A stretch of 64,000 nucleotides of DNA from Phycisphaeraceae bacterium (GCA_028284155.1 JANQSF010000134.1:186001-250000), one strand, 5' to 3'; positions 23,393 through 32,787 are shown, counted from the first letter of the stretch. Notes: generated by a model from the letters alone, not told the origin. Numbers and translations are program-made.

Positions 23393-23713
23393 CTACAAAC
23401 CAAAGCCGCGAGTAAAACCAAACGACCAACGACGACACTGGCATTGCGGACAACGACGCCAACAGAAAGCCAGGTACTCAATCGCCGCCAAAAAAACGTC
23501 CAAGACGAAGCCACCCATGACGCCCAACACAGGAATCGCCGGGATCACCAACAGCCACCACCATCCAAGACCGTTGGGAAACACCACGCGGACAAGGGCG
23601 GTGACCATGACGGACGCCACGCCGATCAATAGGAACATGTAGATCCCACAAGTGACTGTTGGAAGACAACCCCTTGCTTCAGCGTAATCGCAACCCTTGC
23701 ATTGATACCACAT
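23393..23713 (-). CDS. Small cysteine-rich membrane protein, unknown function
   Basis: 106 residues from ATG at 23713 (CAGG nine nt upstream). The N-terminus MWYQCKGCDY has a CxxC pair and a further cysteine follows (ARGC). Two transmembrane segments come next (IYMFLLIGVASVMVTALV... and WWWLLVIPAIPVLGVMGGFV). The C-terminus CWRRCPQCQCRRW brings four more cysteines. The two cysteine clusters at the ends could form one zinc-ribbon-like site on the cytoplasmic side, since both termini would face the same way. No family was recognised. A frame extension upstream is unlikely because it overlaps the FG-GAP gene. Confidence 0.6.
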   Translation of the reverse strand: MWYQCKGCDYAEARGCLPTVTCGIYMFLLIGVASVMVTALVRVVFPNGLGWWWLLVIPAIPVLGVMGGFVLDVFLAAIEYLAFCWRRCPQCQCRRWSFGFTRGFGL

Positions 23714-23747
23714 GGCTACCTGACGATAACCAAGATCAATCGGTCGC

Positions 23748-25004
23748 TCATTCGCCCGCCGCCTTACCGTCCACGCGCAGGTGAACGAACGTCCCCTTCT
23801 TGTTCCCCACCACGACGTCGGGCTTGCCGTCGCCGTTGATGTCGCCGGCGATGACTTGCGTGCCGACACCGGAGTCGTTGTGGATCAGATGCGGGACGAA
23901 GTCGACGGACACCGGCCCGCCCTTCTTGCGCGAGCCGTTGCGTCTCAGCTTGAACCAATACAGCACGGCCGGCGCGTTCGGCTCGGCGTCGCCTTTGGGG
24001 CCGTGCGCCCAGAAGCGCTTGCCGGTGATGATGTCCTTCAGCCCGTCACCGTCCATGTCGACCAGGTCGATCGCGTGGATCTGGCTGAACTTGACACCCC
24101 ACCCATTGTTCTCCGGCTTCGACCCGGTGATGACGTGTTCCCTAAAAGTCGCCTTGCCGTCTTCGCCTTTGACCTGCTCGAACCACGACAGGCCGTACCC
24201 GTGACCGTCGAGGCTGGTGATGACGTCGCTGTCGCCGTCACCGTCGATGTCGTAAGCGTACATCTGCGCGCCACCGCGGAGTTTGCGTGAGAAGCCGACC
24301 TGGTGATGCTTCCACGGCGTCTTGCCGTCCCAGTCTTTGGGCTGTTCCCACCACCCGCGCGCTTCGAGCAGGTCGACGCGGCCGTCGTTGTTCACATCGC
24401 CGAAGCCGATGCCGTGCGTGTAGCGCTGGTATGGCCCTTTGTTCGAGGCCCGTCGGAACGTCCACACCTTGGTCGGTTGCTTCCAGTCGGCCTCGGCGTA
24501 GCCAAGGAACCCGCCCGACATGCAGATCAACTCCGGCTTGCCGTCGCCGGTCACGTCGGAGAAACAGGGCGACTCGCTGTCGGTCACCGCCAGCATGACG
24601 TGCTTGTTCCATCCCTTCACCGCGGCGGTCTTGGACAAACGGTCACCCGGGTTCTCGTACCACACCGTCTCTTTGCCCGGCCAACCCACCTGGATCACGT
24701 CGAGCCAACCGTCACTATTCATGTCATAGGTGAAGGTCAGGAAGTTGTGGCTGTACTTGGTCGGTTCGTATTCCTTCGGCTCGTAGATCCAGTCTTTGTG
24801 CTTGAAGTCCGGGCCGAAGTAGAGGAACGGGCCGGACACGATGTCGCCCTTGCCGTCGCGGTTGAAGTCGCCGAAGTGGGCGCCCTCGCTGTAGAACTTG
24901 TCCGTCAGGCGGGTCGTCTTGAAGGCGGGCTCGGCGGCATCGGCCGATACCATCAAGGTGACAACGAAGCAGAGTGCGAGCAAAAGGGCGGGTATGCGTG
25001 TCAT
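23748..25004 (-). CDS. Secreted FG-GAP/VCBS repeat protein
   Basis: 418 residues from ATG at 25004, which starts a signal peptide (IPALLLALCFVVTLMVSADA). At least seven repeats of the form F.D+N.DG..D++ are visible, e.g. GDFNRDGKGDIV, YDMNSDGWLDVI, SDVTGDGKPELI, GDVNNDGRVDLL, YDIDGDGDSDVI, VDMDGDGLKDII and GDINGDGKPDVV. These calcium-binding loops build an integrin-alpha-like beta-propeller. Planctomycetes hold many such secreted proteins; the ligand is unknown. It diverges from the cytochrome/WD40 gene with a 228-bp gap. Confidence 0.9.
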   Translation of the reverse strand: MTRIPALLLALCFVVTLMVSADAAEPAFKTTRLTDKFYSEGAHFGDFNRDGKGDIVSGPFLYFGPDFKHKDWIYEPKEYEPTKYSHNFLTFTYDMNSDGWLDVIQVGWPGKETVWYENPGDRLSKTAAVKGWNKHVMLAVTDSESPCFSDVTGDGKPELICMSGGFLGYAEADWKQPTKVWTFRRASNKGPYQRYTHGIGFGDVNNDGRVDLLEARGWWEQPKDWDGKTPWKHHQVGFSRKLRGGAQMYAYDIDGDGDSDVITSLDGHGYGLSWFEQVKGEDGKATFREHVITGSKPENNGWGVKFSQIHAIDLVDMDGDGLKDIITGKRFWAHGPKGDAEPNAPAVLYWFKLRRNGSRKKGGPVSVDFVPHLIHNDSGVGTQVIAGDINGDGKPDVVVGNKKGTFVHLRVDGKAAGE

Positions 25005-25232
25005 CGGGCTGATTCCTGATTGGGGCGCGGTTCGCAGCATTGTACCGACACGGCGAGGTCCGCAATTAACGTGGTTGTAACAACTTGCGTCATTGGGGCC
25101 CGCCCGGACGAAACCGCGCGAGCCTCAACCTCAATCATCATCCAACCGACACGGACCGTCGGTGACCGGCCGAAACGCCCCTACCATAAGGGCTTAGGCA
25201 ATCTCCACGCGACGCCGACCCGAGGAACGACC

Positions 25233-28200
25233 ATGAATCGCTCGACGTGTAGCCCCCGCCGAACCGCTGTCCTTGTTGCCCTGCTGCTGGCCGTGTCCTC
25301 GGCCATGTCGCCGAGCGTCATCCACGCCCAGCCGAAGGGCCTGCCGATCGCCGATCTTAAGCGGACGGACCCGGTCGATTTCGAGCGCGAGATCCTGCCG
25401 TTTCTCAAGAGCAACTGCCTGGCCTGCCACAATGAGGCCGACGCCGACGCCGACCTGGTCCTCGAAACGCCGCAGACCATCGCGCTTGGCGGCGAGTCCG
25501 GCGACGTGGTCAAACCCGGCGACGCGATGAAGAGCCTGCTGCTCCGCGCCGCGATGCGCGTCGAAAAGCCGTACATGCCGCCGAGCAAGAACAAGGTCGG
25601 CGCGAAGAACCTGACACCGGAACAACTGGCGCTGCTCAAACTTTGGATCGATCAGGGCGCCAAGGGTGAGGTCAAGGGCGGGCGCGGCCCGGTCGATTGG
25701 CAGCCGCTGCCTTCGGGGCTCAAAGCCATCTACGCCGTCGCCGTCTCGCCAGACGGACGTTACATCGCGGCCGGCCGGGCGAATCAGATCTTTATCTATC
25801 ACTTGCCCACGAAACGCCTGGTCACCCGGCTGACCGACCCGAACCTGCTCAAGCTGGACAAGTCGTTCAAGCCAGGCACGGCCCATCTCGACTTCGTGCA
25901 GTCGCTGCGCTTCAGCCCCGACGGCTCGATGCTCGCATCGGGCGGGTACCGCGTGGTCAAACTGTGGAAGCGGCCAACCGCGCCGCGGAAGTTTGAGTTG
26001 TCGGTCACCAAAGTCCGCGCGGCGGATGCGAGCCGTGACGGCAAGTGGATCGCCACGGCCGGCGACGACGGCGTGATCCGCATCTTCAACGCGGCCGACG
26101 GCAAGCCTGCCGGCGAGTTGAAGGGACACGCCGGCCCGGTCAACAGCGTCAAGTTCACGCTCGACTCCGCCAAGGTCGTTTCAGGCGGCGACGACAAGAC
26201 CGCGCGTGTCTGGACCCTTGCTGACAAGAAGCAGGTCTTCTCCGTCGCCACGCCGCAGGTCGTTTCGGCGGTGACGCCGCTGAAGGGCGGCGCGTGGATT
26301 GCCTCAGCAGGCGGGGACAACACGATCCGCATCTGGGACACCGCCGCCAAGCCGGAGCCGACGAAAGACGAGGCCGCGAAAGAAGGCGAGGCCAAGCCAG
26401 AAGGGCCGAAGCCGCTGCGCGAGATCGCCGGCCACAGCCAACCCGTCGTCGCGCTGGCGACGCTGCCGAACGCCGACACGCAGTTCGTCTCCGGCAGCCC
26501 GGACGCCACGATGCGCCACTTCGACGCCACCAACGGTCGGCAGGTCCGTCAATACAACTGCGGCGGGCCGGTGACCGACGTGGCGGTGAACGCCGACGGC
26601 TCGCGCTTCGCCTCGGCCTGCGCGAACAACGTCGCGAAGCTTTGGCGGTCCGACAACGGGCAGCAGGTCAAGGAACTGAAGGGCGACCCGGACGCCGCGC
26701 GGCAGGTGGCCGACCTTGAGCGGCATCTCGCGTTTGTCAAGAGCGAGATCAACTATCACAAGACGACCGTCGACAACGCGACGAAGCGTAAGAAGGCCGA
26801 GGACGACGCCGTCAAGAAAGCGATGGACGCGCACGCCGCGGCCATGAAGACGCTGGGCGAAAAGCAGAAGGTCTTCAACGACACCAAGCCGAAGTGGGAC
26901 GACGCCAACAAGCGGCTGACCGAATCGACGGCCAAGCTGGCCAAGGCGGACGAGGCCAAGAAGGCGGCGGACGCCGCGCGTAAGTCGGCCGACGAGGCTT
27001 ACAAGAAGCTCGCCGCGACGACGCAGCAGAAGCAGCAGGCAATGAGCGCGCAGCAGAACGCCGTGAACAAGGTCGTCGCCGACTTCAACAGCAAGAAGAC
27101 CGCGCGCGACCGCGAAGCGCAGACCGCCAAGGGCGCGGCGGACAAGACCGCCGCCGCGCAGAAAGCCGCGGACGACGCGAAGGCCGACGCCGAAGCCAAG
27201 GCCAAAGCCGCGGCCGACGCGCAAAAGGCCGCCGACGCGAAGAAGGACGACCAGGCGTTAGCGCAGGCCGCTCAGCAGGCTAAAACCGCCGCCGACCAGG
27301 CCGTCGCCAAACAGAAGCAGGCCGACGCCGCGCTCGCGACCGCGAAGCAGGCGCAAACCGCCGCCGACACCAAACTCAAGCAAGCCGACGCCACACTGGC
27401 CGCCGTGACCAAGACGAAGACCGACGCCGAAGCCAAACTCGCCGCAGCCAAGGGCGAGTTCGACAAGGCCAAGGCCGCGTCCGACGCGGCGAACAAGAAA
27501 CTCGCCGACGCAAACACGGCGCTCACCGCCGCGAACAAGACCTTCACCGACACGAACAACGCCAAGAACACCGCGCAGAACGACGTCAACAAACTCAAAG
27601 CCCCGTTCGAGAAAGCGCAAAACGAGTTGACCAGCGCCGAGGCGCAGAAGCGGTCAGCCGAGAACGCGATCAAGACGTCGCAAGGCGCTCAAAAGAGAGC
27701 GGCCGATAAGCTCACCGCCGCGCAGGCCGACCAGAAGGCGGCCGACGAAACCGTCAAAAACGTCGAAGCGTCTGTCGCCGCCGCTAAAGAGACCGCCACC
27801 GCGGCTCAGAAACCGCTCAAGGCCGTCACGTTCAGCGCCGACGGCAAGACGCTGGCCGTCGCCGGCGACCAGGGCGTGATTCACCTGTACGCGGCCGACA
27901 GCGGCGCGTTCGGCGACGCCATCCGACCCTCAGCCCAGCCCTCGCCCATCAGCGTGTTGATCGCCAGCGCCACCGGCCTGCTCGCCGCCGGCGCCGATGC
28001 CAAGCCGACCGCGTACGACCCGAACGCCGGCTGGACGCTGGCGCGCACGATCGGCGCCGCGCCCGGCTCGATCGCCGACTCACCCCTGGAAGACCGCGTC
28101 ATCGCCCTGGCCTTCCACCCCAACGGCCAGGTGTTGGCCACCGGCGGCGGCATCCCGTCGCGCACCGGTGAGGTCAAACTCTGGAACGTCGATAACGGCT

Positions 28201-28778
28201 CGTTAGTCTACGGCGTCAAGGACGCGCACAGCGACACGGTGTTCAGCCTCGACTTCTCGCGCGACGGTAAGTTCCTCGCCTCCAGCGCAGCCGACAAATT
28301 CGTCAAGACGTGGAACGTGACCGACCTGGCCGACGTCAAGTTCGTGCGGTCGTTCGAAGGCCACACGCACCACGTGCTGGGCGTGAGTTGGGCGTACAAC
28401 GGCCGACAACTCGTCAGCACCGGCGCGGACCAGGCGATCAAGGTCTGGAACTTCCTGACCGGCGAACAGATCAAGACCGTCACCGGCTTCAAGAAGGAGG
28501 TCACCGGCGTCCACTTCATCGGCACGTCAACTGAGTTTTTCGTCGGCGCGGGCGACAGCCAGGTCCGCCGCATCCGTGACAACGGCGGCAATGTCCGCTC
28601 GTACAGCGGCGCGAAAGACTTCGTGCACAGCGTCGATATCACACCCGACGGCCGGTACGGCATTGCCGGCGGACAGGACAGCGTCGTCCGAGTGTGGGAC
28701 CTGAACAACGGACAGTCCGTCGCGACCTTCGACCCGCCGGCCGAGCCGGAGGGTGACAAGAAGGCGGCTCAGCGGTGA
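25233..28778 (+). CDS. Planctomycete cytochrome c/WD40 fusion with long internal coiled coil
   Basis: 1181 residues. ATG at 25233 has GAGGAA upstream and a signal peptide (to about 33, VIHAQ). Residues 43-150 are the planctomycete-type cytochrome c domain (PSCyt1-like) with one heme motif CLACH (C62). WD repeats at about 160-480 end with KLWRSDNGQQVKELKG. Then comes an Ala/Lys/Asp-rich coiled coil of about 370 residues (about 490-860). The propeller resumes at KAVTFSADGKTLAVAGD (862) and ends VVRVWDLNNGQSVATF. The protein should be periplasmic. An electron-transfer or sensor role is inferred from the heme domain only. Confidence 0.9.
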   Translation: MNRSTCSPRRTAVLVALLLAVSSAMSPSVIHAQPKGLPIADLKRTDPVDFEREILPFLKSNCLACHNEADADADLVLETPQTIALGGESGDVVKPGDAMKSLLLRAAMRVEKPYMPPSKNKVGAKNLTPEQLALLKLWIDQGAKGEVKGGRGPVDWQPLPSGLKAIYAVAVSPDGRYIAAGRANQIFIYHLPTKRLVTRLTDPNLLKLDKSFKPGTAHLDFVQSLRFSPDGSMLASGGYRVVKLWKRPTAPRKFELSVTKVRAADASRDGKWIATAGDDGVIRIFNAADGKPAGELKGHAGPVNSVKFTLDSAKVVSGGDDKTARVWTLADKKQVFSVATPQVVSAVTPLKGGAWIASAGGDNTIRIWDTAAKPEPTKDEAAKEGEAKPEGPKPLREIAGHSQPVVALATLPNADTQFVSGSPDATMRHFDATNGRQVRQYNCGGPVTDVAVNADGSRFASACANNVAKLWRSDNGQQVKELKGDPDAARQVADLERHLAFVKSEINYHKTTVDNATKRKKAEDDAVKKAMDAHAAAMKTLGEKQKVFNDTKPKWDDANKRLTESTAKLAKADEAKKAADAARKSADEAYKKLAATTQQKQQAMSAQQNAVNKVVADFNSKKTARDREAQTAKGAADKTAAAQKAADDAKADAEAKAKAAADAQKAADAKKDDQALAQAAQQAKTAADQAVAKQKQADAALATAKQAQTAADTKLKQADATLAAVTKTKTDAEAKLAAAKGEFDKAKAASDAANKKLADANTALTAANKTFTDTNNAKNTAQNDVNKLKAPFEKAQNELTSAEAQKRSAENAIKTSQGAQKRAADKLTAAQADQKAADETVKNVEASVAAAKETATAAQKPLKAVTFSADGKTLAVAGDQGVIHLYAADSGAFGDAIRPSAQPSPISVLIASATGLLAAGADAKPTAYDPNAGWTLARTIGAAPGSIADSPLEDRVIALAFHPNGQVLATGGGIPSRTGEVKLWNVDNGSLVYGVKDAHSDTVFSLDFSRDGKFLASSAADKFVKTWNVTDLADVKFVRSFEGHTHHVLGVSWAYNGRQLVSTGADQAIKVWNFLTGEQIKTVTGFKKEVTGVHFIGTSTEFFVGAGDSQVRRIRDNGGNVRSYSGAKDFVHSVDITPDGRYGIAGGQDSVVRVWDLNNGQSVATFDPPAEPEGDKKAAQR

Positions 28779-28838
28779 TCGATCTGTAACCAGTTCTTTC
28801 TAGGTGGTCCGCCGACGAGCCGTTTGGTGATGGTGCGT

Positions 28839-29261
28839 TCACCCAACTGTTTCATCAGTTCGCAACACAAACCGCCATTCACCATTTCGCAACCGTTCTG
28901 CTCCCCATTGGGCAAACATCCGCAGGAAACGCAGCCCCACGATGCCATCGACGCCTTCAGGGAGCGCAAGACCTTCCAGCGGCGCGACGATCGCAATCAA
29001 TGCCCGACGAAAACCCAACTCGGGAATGAGGCAATTGACCAGGGCGCGACGTTGCGGACCTGACAACGCCCCCACTGATTCAGCCTCGGGAAACGGGGCC
29101 AGAAACACGTCCTCGTGTCGATTTGACAGCACCATCGCACTTTGGCCGGTAAACCCGGAATCGACCAACAAGTGCATCGCGACGGCGCCGCCGGTTGCCC
29201 GTTCCAACTCCACAATCACGACATCGCATTCATCGCGACTCAGGAACCGGGCTATCGGCAT
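28839..29261 (-). CDS. Retropepsin-like aspartic protease family protein
   Basis: 140 residues from ATG at 29261, which overlaps the stop of the upstream gene by 10 nt (ATGCCGATAG). The motif HLLVDSGFTGQSAMVLS holds the D-S/T-G of clan AA aspartic peptidases, and the later VDGIVGLRFLRMF matches the second hydrophobic-G motif of retropepsin folds. One lobe only, so it would act as a dimer. The size fits bacterial single-domain retropepsin-like proteins. Substrate unknown. The pairing with a small upstream gene, in overlap, suggests a two-component unit. Confidence 0.72.
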   Translation of the reverse strand: MPIARFLSRDECDVVIVELERATGGAVAMHLLVDSGFTGQSAMVLSNRHEDVFLAPFPEAESVGALSGPQRRALVNCLIPELGFRRALIAIVAPLEGLALPEGVDGIVGLRFLRMFAQWGAERLRNGEWRFVLRTDETVG

Positions 29262-29509
29262 CCGCGCCCCCCGCACACCCCGCGCACGACATCCGTTACC
29301 GGCACGGCCACTTCGAGCACCATCCCCTTGGCCGGGTCGGGTTCAATGGCCCGCAGCGCCGCCAGCGCATCGTCGAGTGACTCGGCGACGGCCACGACCT
29401 CACCTTTCAGCAACGCGACACACTGGCCCGGTTGAAAGGTTGACCCCTGCCACTCAAAATGGCGGCAGATGTGATCGGCGACAGCTTGATTGGCGTGCAG
29501 GTCGCTCAT
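29252..29509 (-). CDS. Small protein upstream of the retropepsin-like gene
   Basis: 85 residues from ATG at 29509. The central segment GQCVALLKGEVVAVAESLDDALAALR resembles the short DUF5678-type proteins (W/VAL..GEVVA...SLDEAL) that are found beside retropepsin-like genes. The rest, KGMVLEVAVPVTDVV, is a beta-rich tail ending CGGRGCR. Translation is probably coupled to the downstream protease gene through the 10-nt overlap. Function unknown; an inhibitor, adaptor or antitoxin-like role is possible but not shown. Confidence 0.6.
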   Translation of the reverse strand: MSDLHANQAVADHICRHFEWQGSTFQPGQCVALLKGEVVAVAESLDDALAALRAIEPDPAKGMVLEVAVPVTDVVRGVCGGRGCR

Positions 29510-29588
29510 CAAACGTACCTGTGTTAATGGACCGCGTCAGACTTCTGTCATTCTAGCACCGAACTATTGGCGACCGGGCCATACAACG

Positions 29589-30590
29589 CTAATCCGTACC
29601 GTCTCGCTTGAATAAGATCGCGCGCACACCGTCGACGACCCGCGGTGTCGGCACGTCCTTCGCTCCGCGCACCGTCAGGACGAAGTTGTCAGCCAACACC
29701 TCTTCGGGGTGGATGATGTACTTGGTGTTGCGCCCGATCTTTTCGAAGTAACCCGGTGTCTTTCGCGGGTCGAGCAGCACGGGTTCGCCGTCCTTGATCT
29801 GCGCCTGCCACTTTTCGCCCGCGCGTTCGACAACCATCAAGCGGAACACCATGTGTCGAAAGAACGTGCCGCCGACCTTCGGGTCGTAGCGTTCGACGTT
29901 CGCGTACAGGATGGGGACGATGTGCGTTTCGCGCCCGTCATGCTCGATGGGCAGGACGTGCTCCATCAACGGCGCGTCGGGGTTCGTGATCTTGCGGTGC
30001 GCGAGTTGCTTGGGCAACGCGATCGGCTGGCAACGCTCGAAGCCAACGACTTTGTACAACGCGTCGTGCCGCTTGCGGTCCGTCTTGGCCAGGTGTCGCG
30101 AAAGCACGTGGAACAACTCGTGCAGAAACAACCGCTGCAAGCCCTGTTCACCGCGATTGACCATGCGCTGCGGCAGGACGATCGCGTCGCCACGCGTGTA
30201 CGCGGCACGGCCTTCCTCCTGGCCAGTCGTCTTAATCATCAGGACGCGTTTGGGCAAGACCGGTCGCAGCCCATTCAGCAATGGGCGCACGCCGTTGACC
30301 ACGTTCGTCAACTTCGCCCGCTCCTCGGCCGTCCAAGGCTGCACTTGTTTCTTGAAGTGGTCGGTGAATTGTTTCTCGTCGACCGGCCCCGCGACCTGCA
30401 ACTTCGCGGCGCGGTCGAACGGGCTGAGCGCCTTGACATAGTCGTCGCGCGTCGCCAGCACACGTCGGCCTTCGGCGACGTCGGCGAAAACGACCTGCGT
30501 GCCGGGGTATAGATCGATCGGCCGAGTCTCGGTCGGCGTCGGCGGTGCGGTCATCGCCGCAATCGAAAACAACAACAGCAGGTTCGTCAT
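29589..30590 (-). CDS. Secreted zinc metallopeptidase-like protein
   Basis: 333 residues with a short hydrophobic N-terminus (TNLLLLFSIAAMTA). The gluzincin-type motif FLHELFHVLSRH (HExxH, about residue 168) is clear, and the following helix region contains several acidic residues that could supply the third ligand. The upstream part (VLPKRVLMIKTTG, GDAIVLPQRMV) resembles peptidase domains acting on proteins. No exact family was recognised. It lies 35 nt downstream of the SRPBCC gene in the same direction, so the two may form an operon. Confidence 0.7.
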   Translation of the reverse strand: MTNLLLLFSIAAMTAPPTPTETRPIDLYPGTQVVFADVAEGRRVLATRDDYVKALSPFDRAAKLQVAGPVDEKQFTDHFKKQVQPWTAEERAKLTNVVNGVRPLLNGLRPVLPKRVLMIKTTGQEEGRAAYTRGDAIVLPQRMVNRGEQGLQRLFLHELFHVLSRHLAKTDRKRHDALYKVVGFERCQPIALPKQLAHRKITNPDAPLMEHVLPIEHDGRETHIVPILYANVERYDPKVGGTFFRHMVFRLMVVERAGEKWQAQIKDGEPVLLDPRKTPGYFEKIGRNTKYIIHPEEVLADNFVLTVRGAKDVPTPRVVDGVRAILFKRDGTD

Positions 30591-30625
30591 GCAAGTGCCT
30601 TACGTCTTAATCGTGTGATTGTGTA

Positions 30626-31093
30626 TCACACCGATGTTGACTGCGTCGCATCGTCCGAATCACCTTCGCAATACGCCTTCACCGCGTCCATGTCGGCCGC
30701 GACGTACTTGCTGATCATCCTGCACACCAGCGGGTTCATCAGCTTGGCCAACAGCTTGTAGGCCTTCGCGTCCATGACCATTTCCAGGTCGGTCCCGCCG
30801 TTGGCCGGCTTGACGGTGAACACCGTGTCCCAGACCGTGCCGTGGCTGTCGGCCACGAGGCGGACGCGGTCGTTCGGCTCGTACTCAGTCACCTCCAACT
30901 CCGTCGACGCTTCCTTGCCGTGCATGACGCGCGTCTCGCGGAAACGGGTGCCGACGCCGACGTGCGACTCCGTCAGGAACTCGACGTTGGAGATCTGCGG
31001 CACGGCCTTGGCGAAGTTCTCGATGTGGGCGACAGCCTGAAAGACGCGGTCGACCGGTGCGGCGATGTGGCGTTGCACTGTGACTTGAGCCAT
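30626..31093 (-). CDS. SRPBCC (START-like) lipid-binding family protein
   Basis: 155 residues. The N-terminus VTVQRHIAAPVDRVFQAVAHIENFAKAVP is the typical opening of SRPBCC/polyketide-cyclase folds, followed by FRETRVMHGKEASTELEVTEYEPNDRVRL and the long C-terminal helix. Such proteins hold a hydrophobic ligand in a helix-grip cavity; the ligand cannot be inferred. No catalytic motif. It diverges from the DUF1501 gene with a 96-nt gap. Confidence 0.85.
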   Translation of the reverse strand: MAQVTVQRHIAAPVDRVFQAVAHIENFAKAVPQISNVEFLTESHVGVGTRFRETRVMHGKEASTELEVTEYEPNDRVRLVADSHGTVWDTVFTVKPANGGTDLEMVMDAKAYKLLAKLMNPLVCRMISKYVAADMDAVKAYCEGDSDDATQSTSV

Positions 31094-31158
31094 GTTTCGT
31101 CCTTTGAAGCGACGGGCGTCACCACATCGCGAAGCCTGAACCGGGCGTGTGTCGATGG

Positions 31159-31164
31159 TATGAT
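31159..31164 (+). promoter_or_regulatory. Candidate -10 box TATGAT upstream of the DUF1501 gene
   Basis: GGTATGATAAAGG lies 26 nt before the start codon. The hexamer 17 nt upstream (CTGAAC) is a weak -35 match. Confidence 0.4.
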
Positions 31165-31189
31165 AAAGGAGTCACGTCGGAGCCGACCC

Positions 31190-32680
31190 ATGTCCCACCC
31201 GCGACGCGTCAAACAGAACCTGCCCCATCCCCGGCCCGTCACCCGGCGGGCGATGATCCAGGCCGGCGCGGTCGGGCTGCTGGGCATGGGGATGAACCAC
31301 GTCGCCGCGTTGCGCGCGGCCGAGGCCGCAGGCGCGACGGCCGGGCGGCGGGCCAAATCGGTGATTTACATCTTCCTGTCCGGCGGGTTGGCGCAGCATG
31401 AGAGCTTCGACATGAAGCCGGACGCGCCGGCCGAGTTGCGCGGTGAGTTTTCACCCATCAAGACGAATACGCCCGGGCTGCACATCTGCGAACACCTGCC
31501 AATGCTCGCGCAACGATCCGAAAAGTGGGCGTTGTGTCGATCGCTGACGCACCCCTACAACGAACACTCCGAAGGCCACATGGTCATGCTGACCGGGCGG
31601 ACGCCCAAGCCGCGCGACTTCGACGCGCGCAAGCCGATGCCGACCGATTGGCCGAGCATCGCCGCGCTGGCCAACGACGCACTGCCGCGCGTCCTGTCGG
31701 CCGACCAACGCGCGCGGCGCGGCAACCTCCCGCCCGCGCTCGTCCTGCCGGACAAGATCGTGCACCGCACCGGCCGGGTCATCCCCGGTCAGTTCGCCGG
31801 GCTGATGGGCAAGCGGCGGGACCCGTGGTTCGTCGAGATGTCGCCCTACCACCCCGAGCACTACGGCGCGTTCCCGACGCACCTGTTCCACCACGCCAAG
31901 GGCAAACTCGTCGACCCGCGGGTCAAGTTCCAGGCCCCCCACTTCGACCTGCCGGAGAGTGTCAACAAACAGCGCGTGCGCAGGCGGGTCGCGTTGCGTG
32001 ACGTGATCGACAAACAACGGCGAGCGCTCGACAGCGCGATCAAGGACGAGACATTCGACCGCTACCGGCAGGCGGCGTTTTCGCTGCTGTTGGACGGCAA
32101 GGTGCACGACGCGTTCGACCTGGAAAAGGTCGATCCGAAATGGCTGGACCGGTACGGCCGAAACAGCTTCGGCTGGTCGTTGCTGCTGGCCCGGCGACTG
32201 GTCGAGTCGGGCGTGAACCTGGTGCAGGTCAATCTGGGGAACAACGAGACGTGGGACACGCACCAGGGCGCGTTCCCCAACCTCAAGAACCACCTGCTGC
32301 CGCCGATGGACATGGCTGTCAGCGCTCTGCTGGACGACCTGGATTCGCGCGGGCTGCTCGACGACACGCTGATCGTGATGGGCAGCGAGTTCGGCCGAAC
32401 GCCGAAGGTGTTTAAGATCCCCAACGCCAAGCTGCCCGGCCGTGACCACTGGGGTGCCGTGCAGACCGTTTTCTTCGCCGGCGGCGGCGTCAAGGGCGGA
32501 AACGTGATCGGCGCGTCGGACAAGGTCGGCGGGCACCCGGCCCGCGACCCGCAACGGCCGGAGAACATGGCCGCGACGATCTATCGCGCACTTGGGCTGC
32601 CCAAGTCGGTTGCGTGGTACGACCAACTCGAACGGCCGCATTACCTGTACCACGCGGACCCGATCAAGGGTTTGATTTGA
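31190..32680 (+). CDS. DUF1501 family protein, Tat-exported
   Basis: 496 residues from ATG at 31190. The N-terminus TRRAMIQAGAVGLLGMGM is a twin-arginine signal, so the protein is exported folded. The DUF1501 hallmarks are present: VIYIFLSGGLAQHESFDMKPDAP (near 60), MLAQRSEKWALCRSL, the HNEHSEGH-type segment YNEHSEGHM, and IVMGSEFGRTPK followed by HWGAVQTVFFAGGGVKGG. The fold is alkaline-phosphatase/sulfatase-like. DUF1501 genes usually sit beside a DUF1800 or PSD1 cytochrome gene in planctomycetes; here it stands alone. Enzyme activity is unproven for the family. Confidence 0.93.
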   Translation: MSHPRRVKQNLPHPRPVTRRAMIQAGAVGLLGMGMNHVAALRAAEAAGATAGRRAKSVIYIFLSGGLAQHESFDMKPDAPAELRGEFSPIKTNTPGLHICEHLPMLAQRSEKWALCRSLTHPYNEHSEGHMVMLTGRTPKPRDFDARKPMPTDWPSIAALANDALPRVLSADQRARRGNLPPALVLPDKIVHRTGRVIPGQFAGLMGKRRDPWFVEMSPYHPEHYGAFPTHLFHHAKGKLVDPRVKFQAPHFDLPESVNKQRVRRRVALRDVIDKQRRALDSAIKDETFDRYRQAAFSLLLDGKVHDAFDLEKVDPKWLDRYGRNSFGWSLLLARRLVESGVNLVQVNLGNNETWDTHQGAFPNLKNHLLPPMDMAVSALLDDLDSRGLLDDTLIVMGSEFGRTPKVFKIPNAKLPGRDHWGAVQTVFFAGGGVKGGNVIGASDKVGGHPARDPQRPENMAATIYRALGLPKSVAWYDQLERPHYLYHADPIKGLI

Positions 32681-32696
32681 CCGGTAAGAAGGCAAT

Positions 32697-32787
32697 AGGG
32701 ACGAGCGACGAGCCACAAGGGGGAGATCCAAACACAAGACCGTGTCGCAGTCGAACAAATCCCTCGTCGCACGTGGCTCGTCCCTAG
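32697..32787. repeat. Partial inverted repeat around AGGGACGAGC
   Basis: TAGGGACGAGCGACGAGCCA (from about 32697) is mirrored by GTGGCTCGTCCCTAG (ending 32788). It directly precedes the GGGTGCCACTGGCGG repeat downstream of the DUF1501 gene. Confidence 0.6.

Noticed and set aside
23393..23869. 158-codon version of the small membrane protein
   Set aside because: The extra N-terminal part overlaps the FG-GAP gene in another frame; ATG at 23713 gives a sensible protein.
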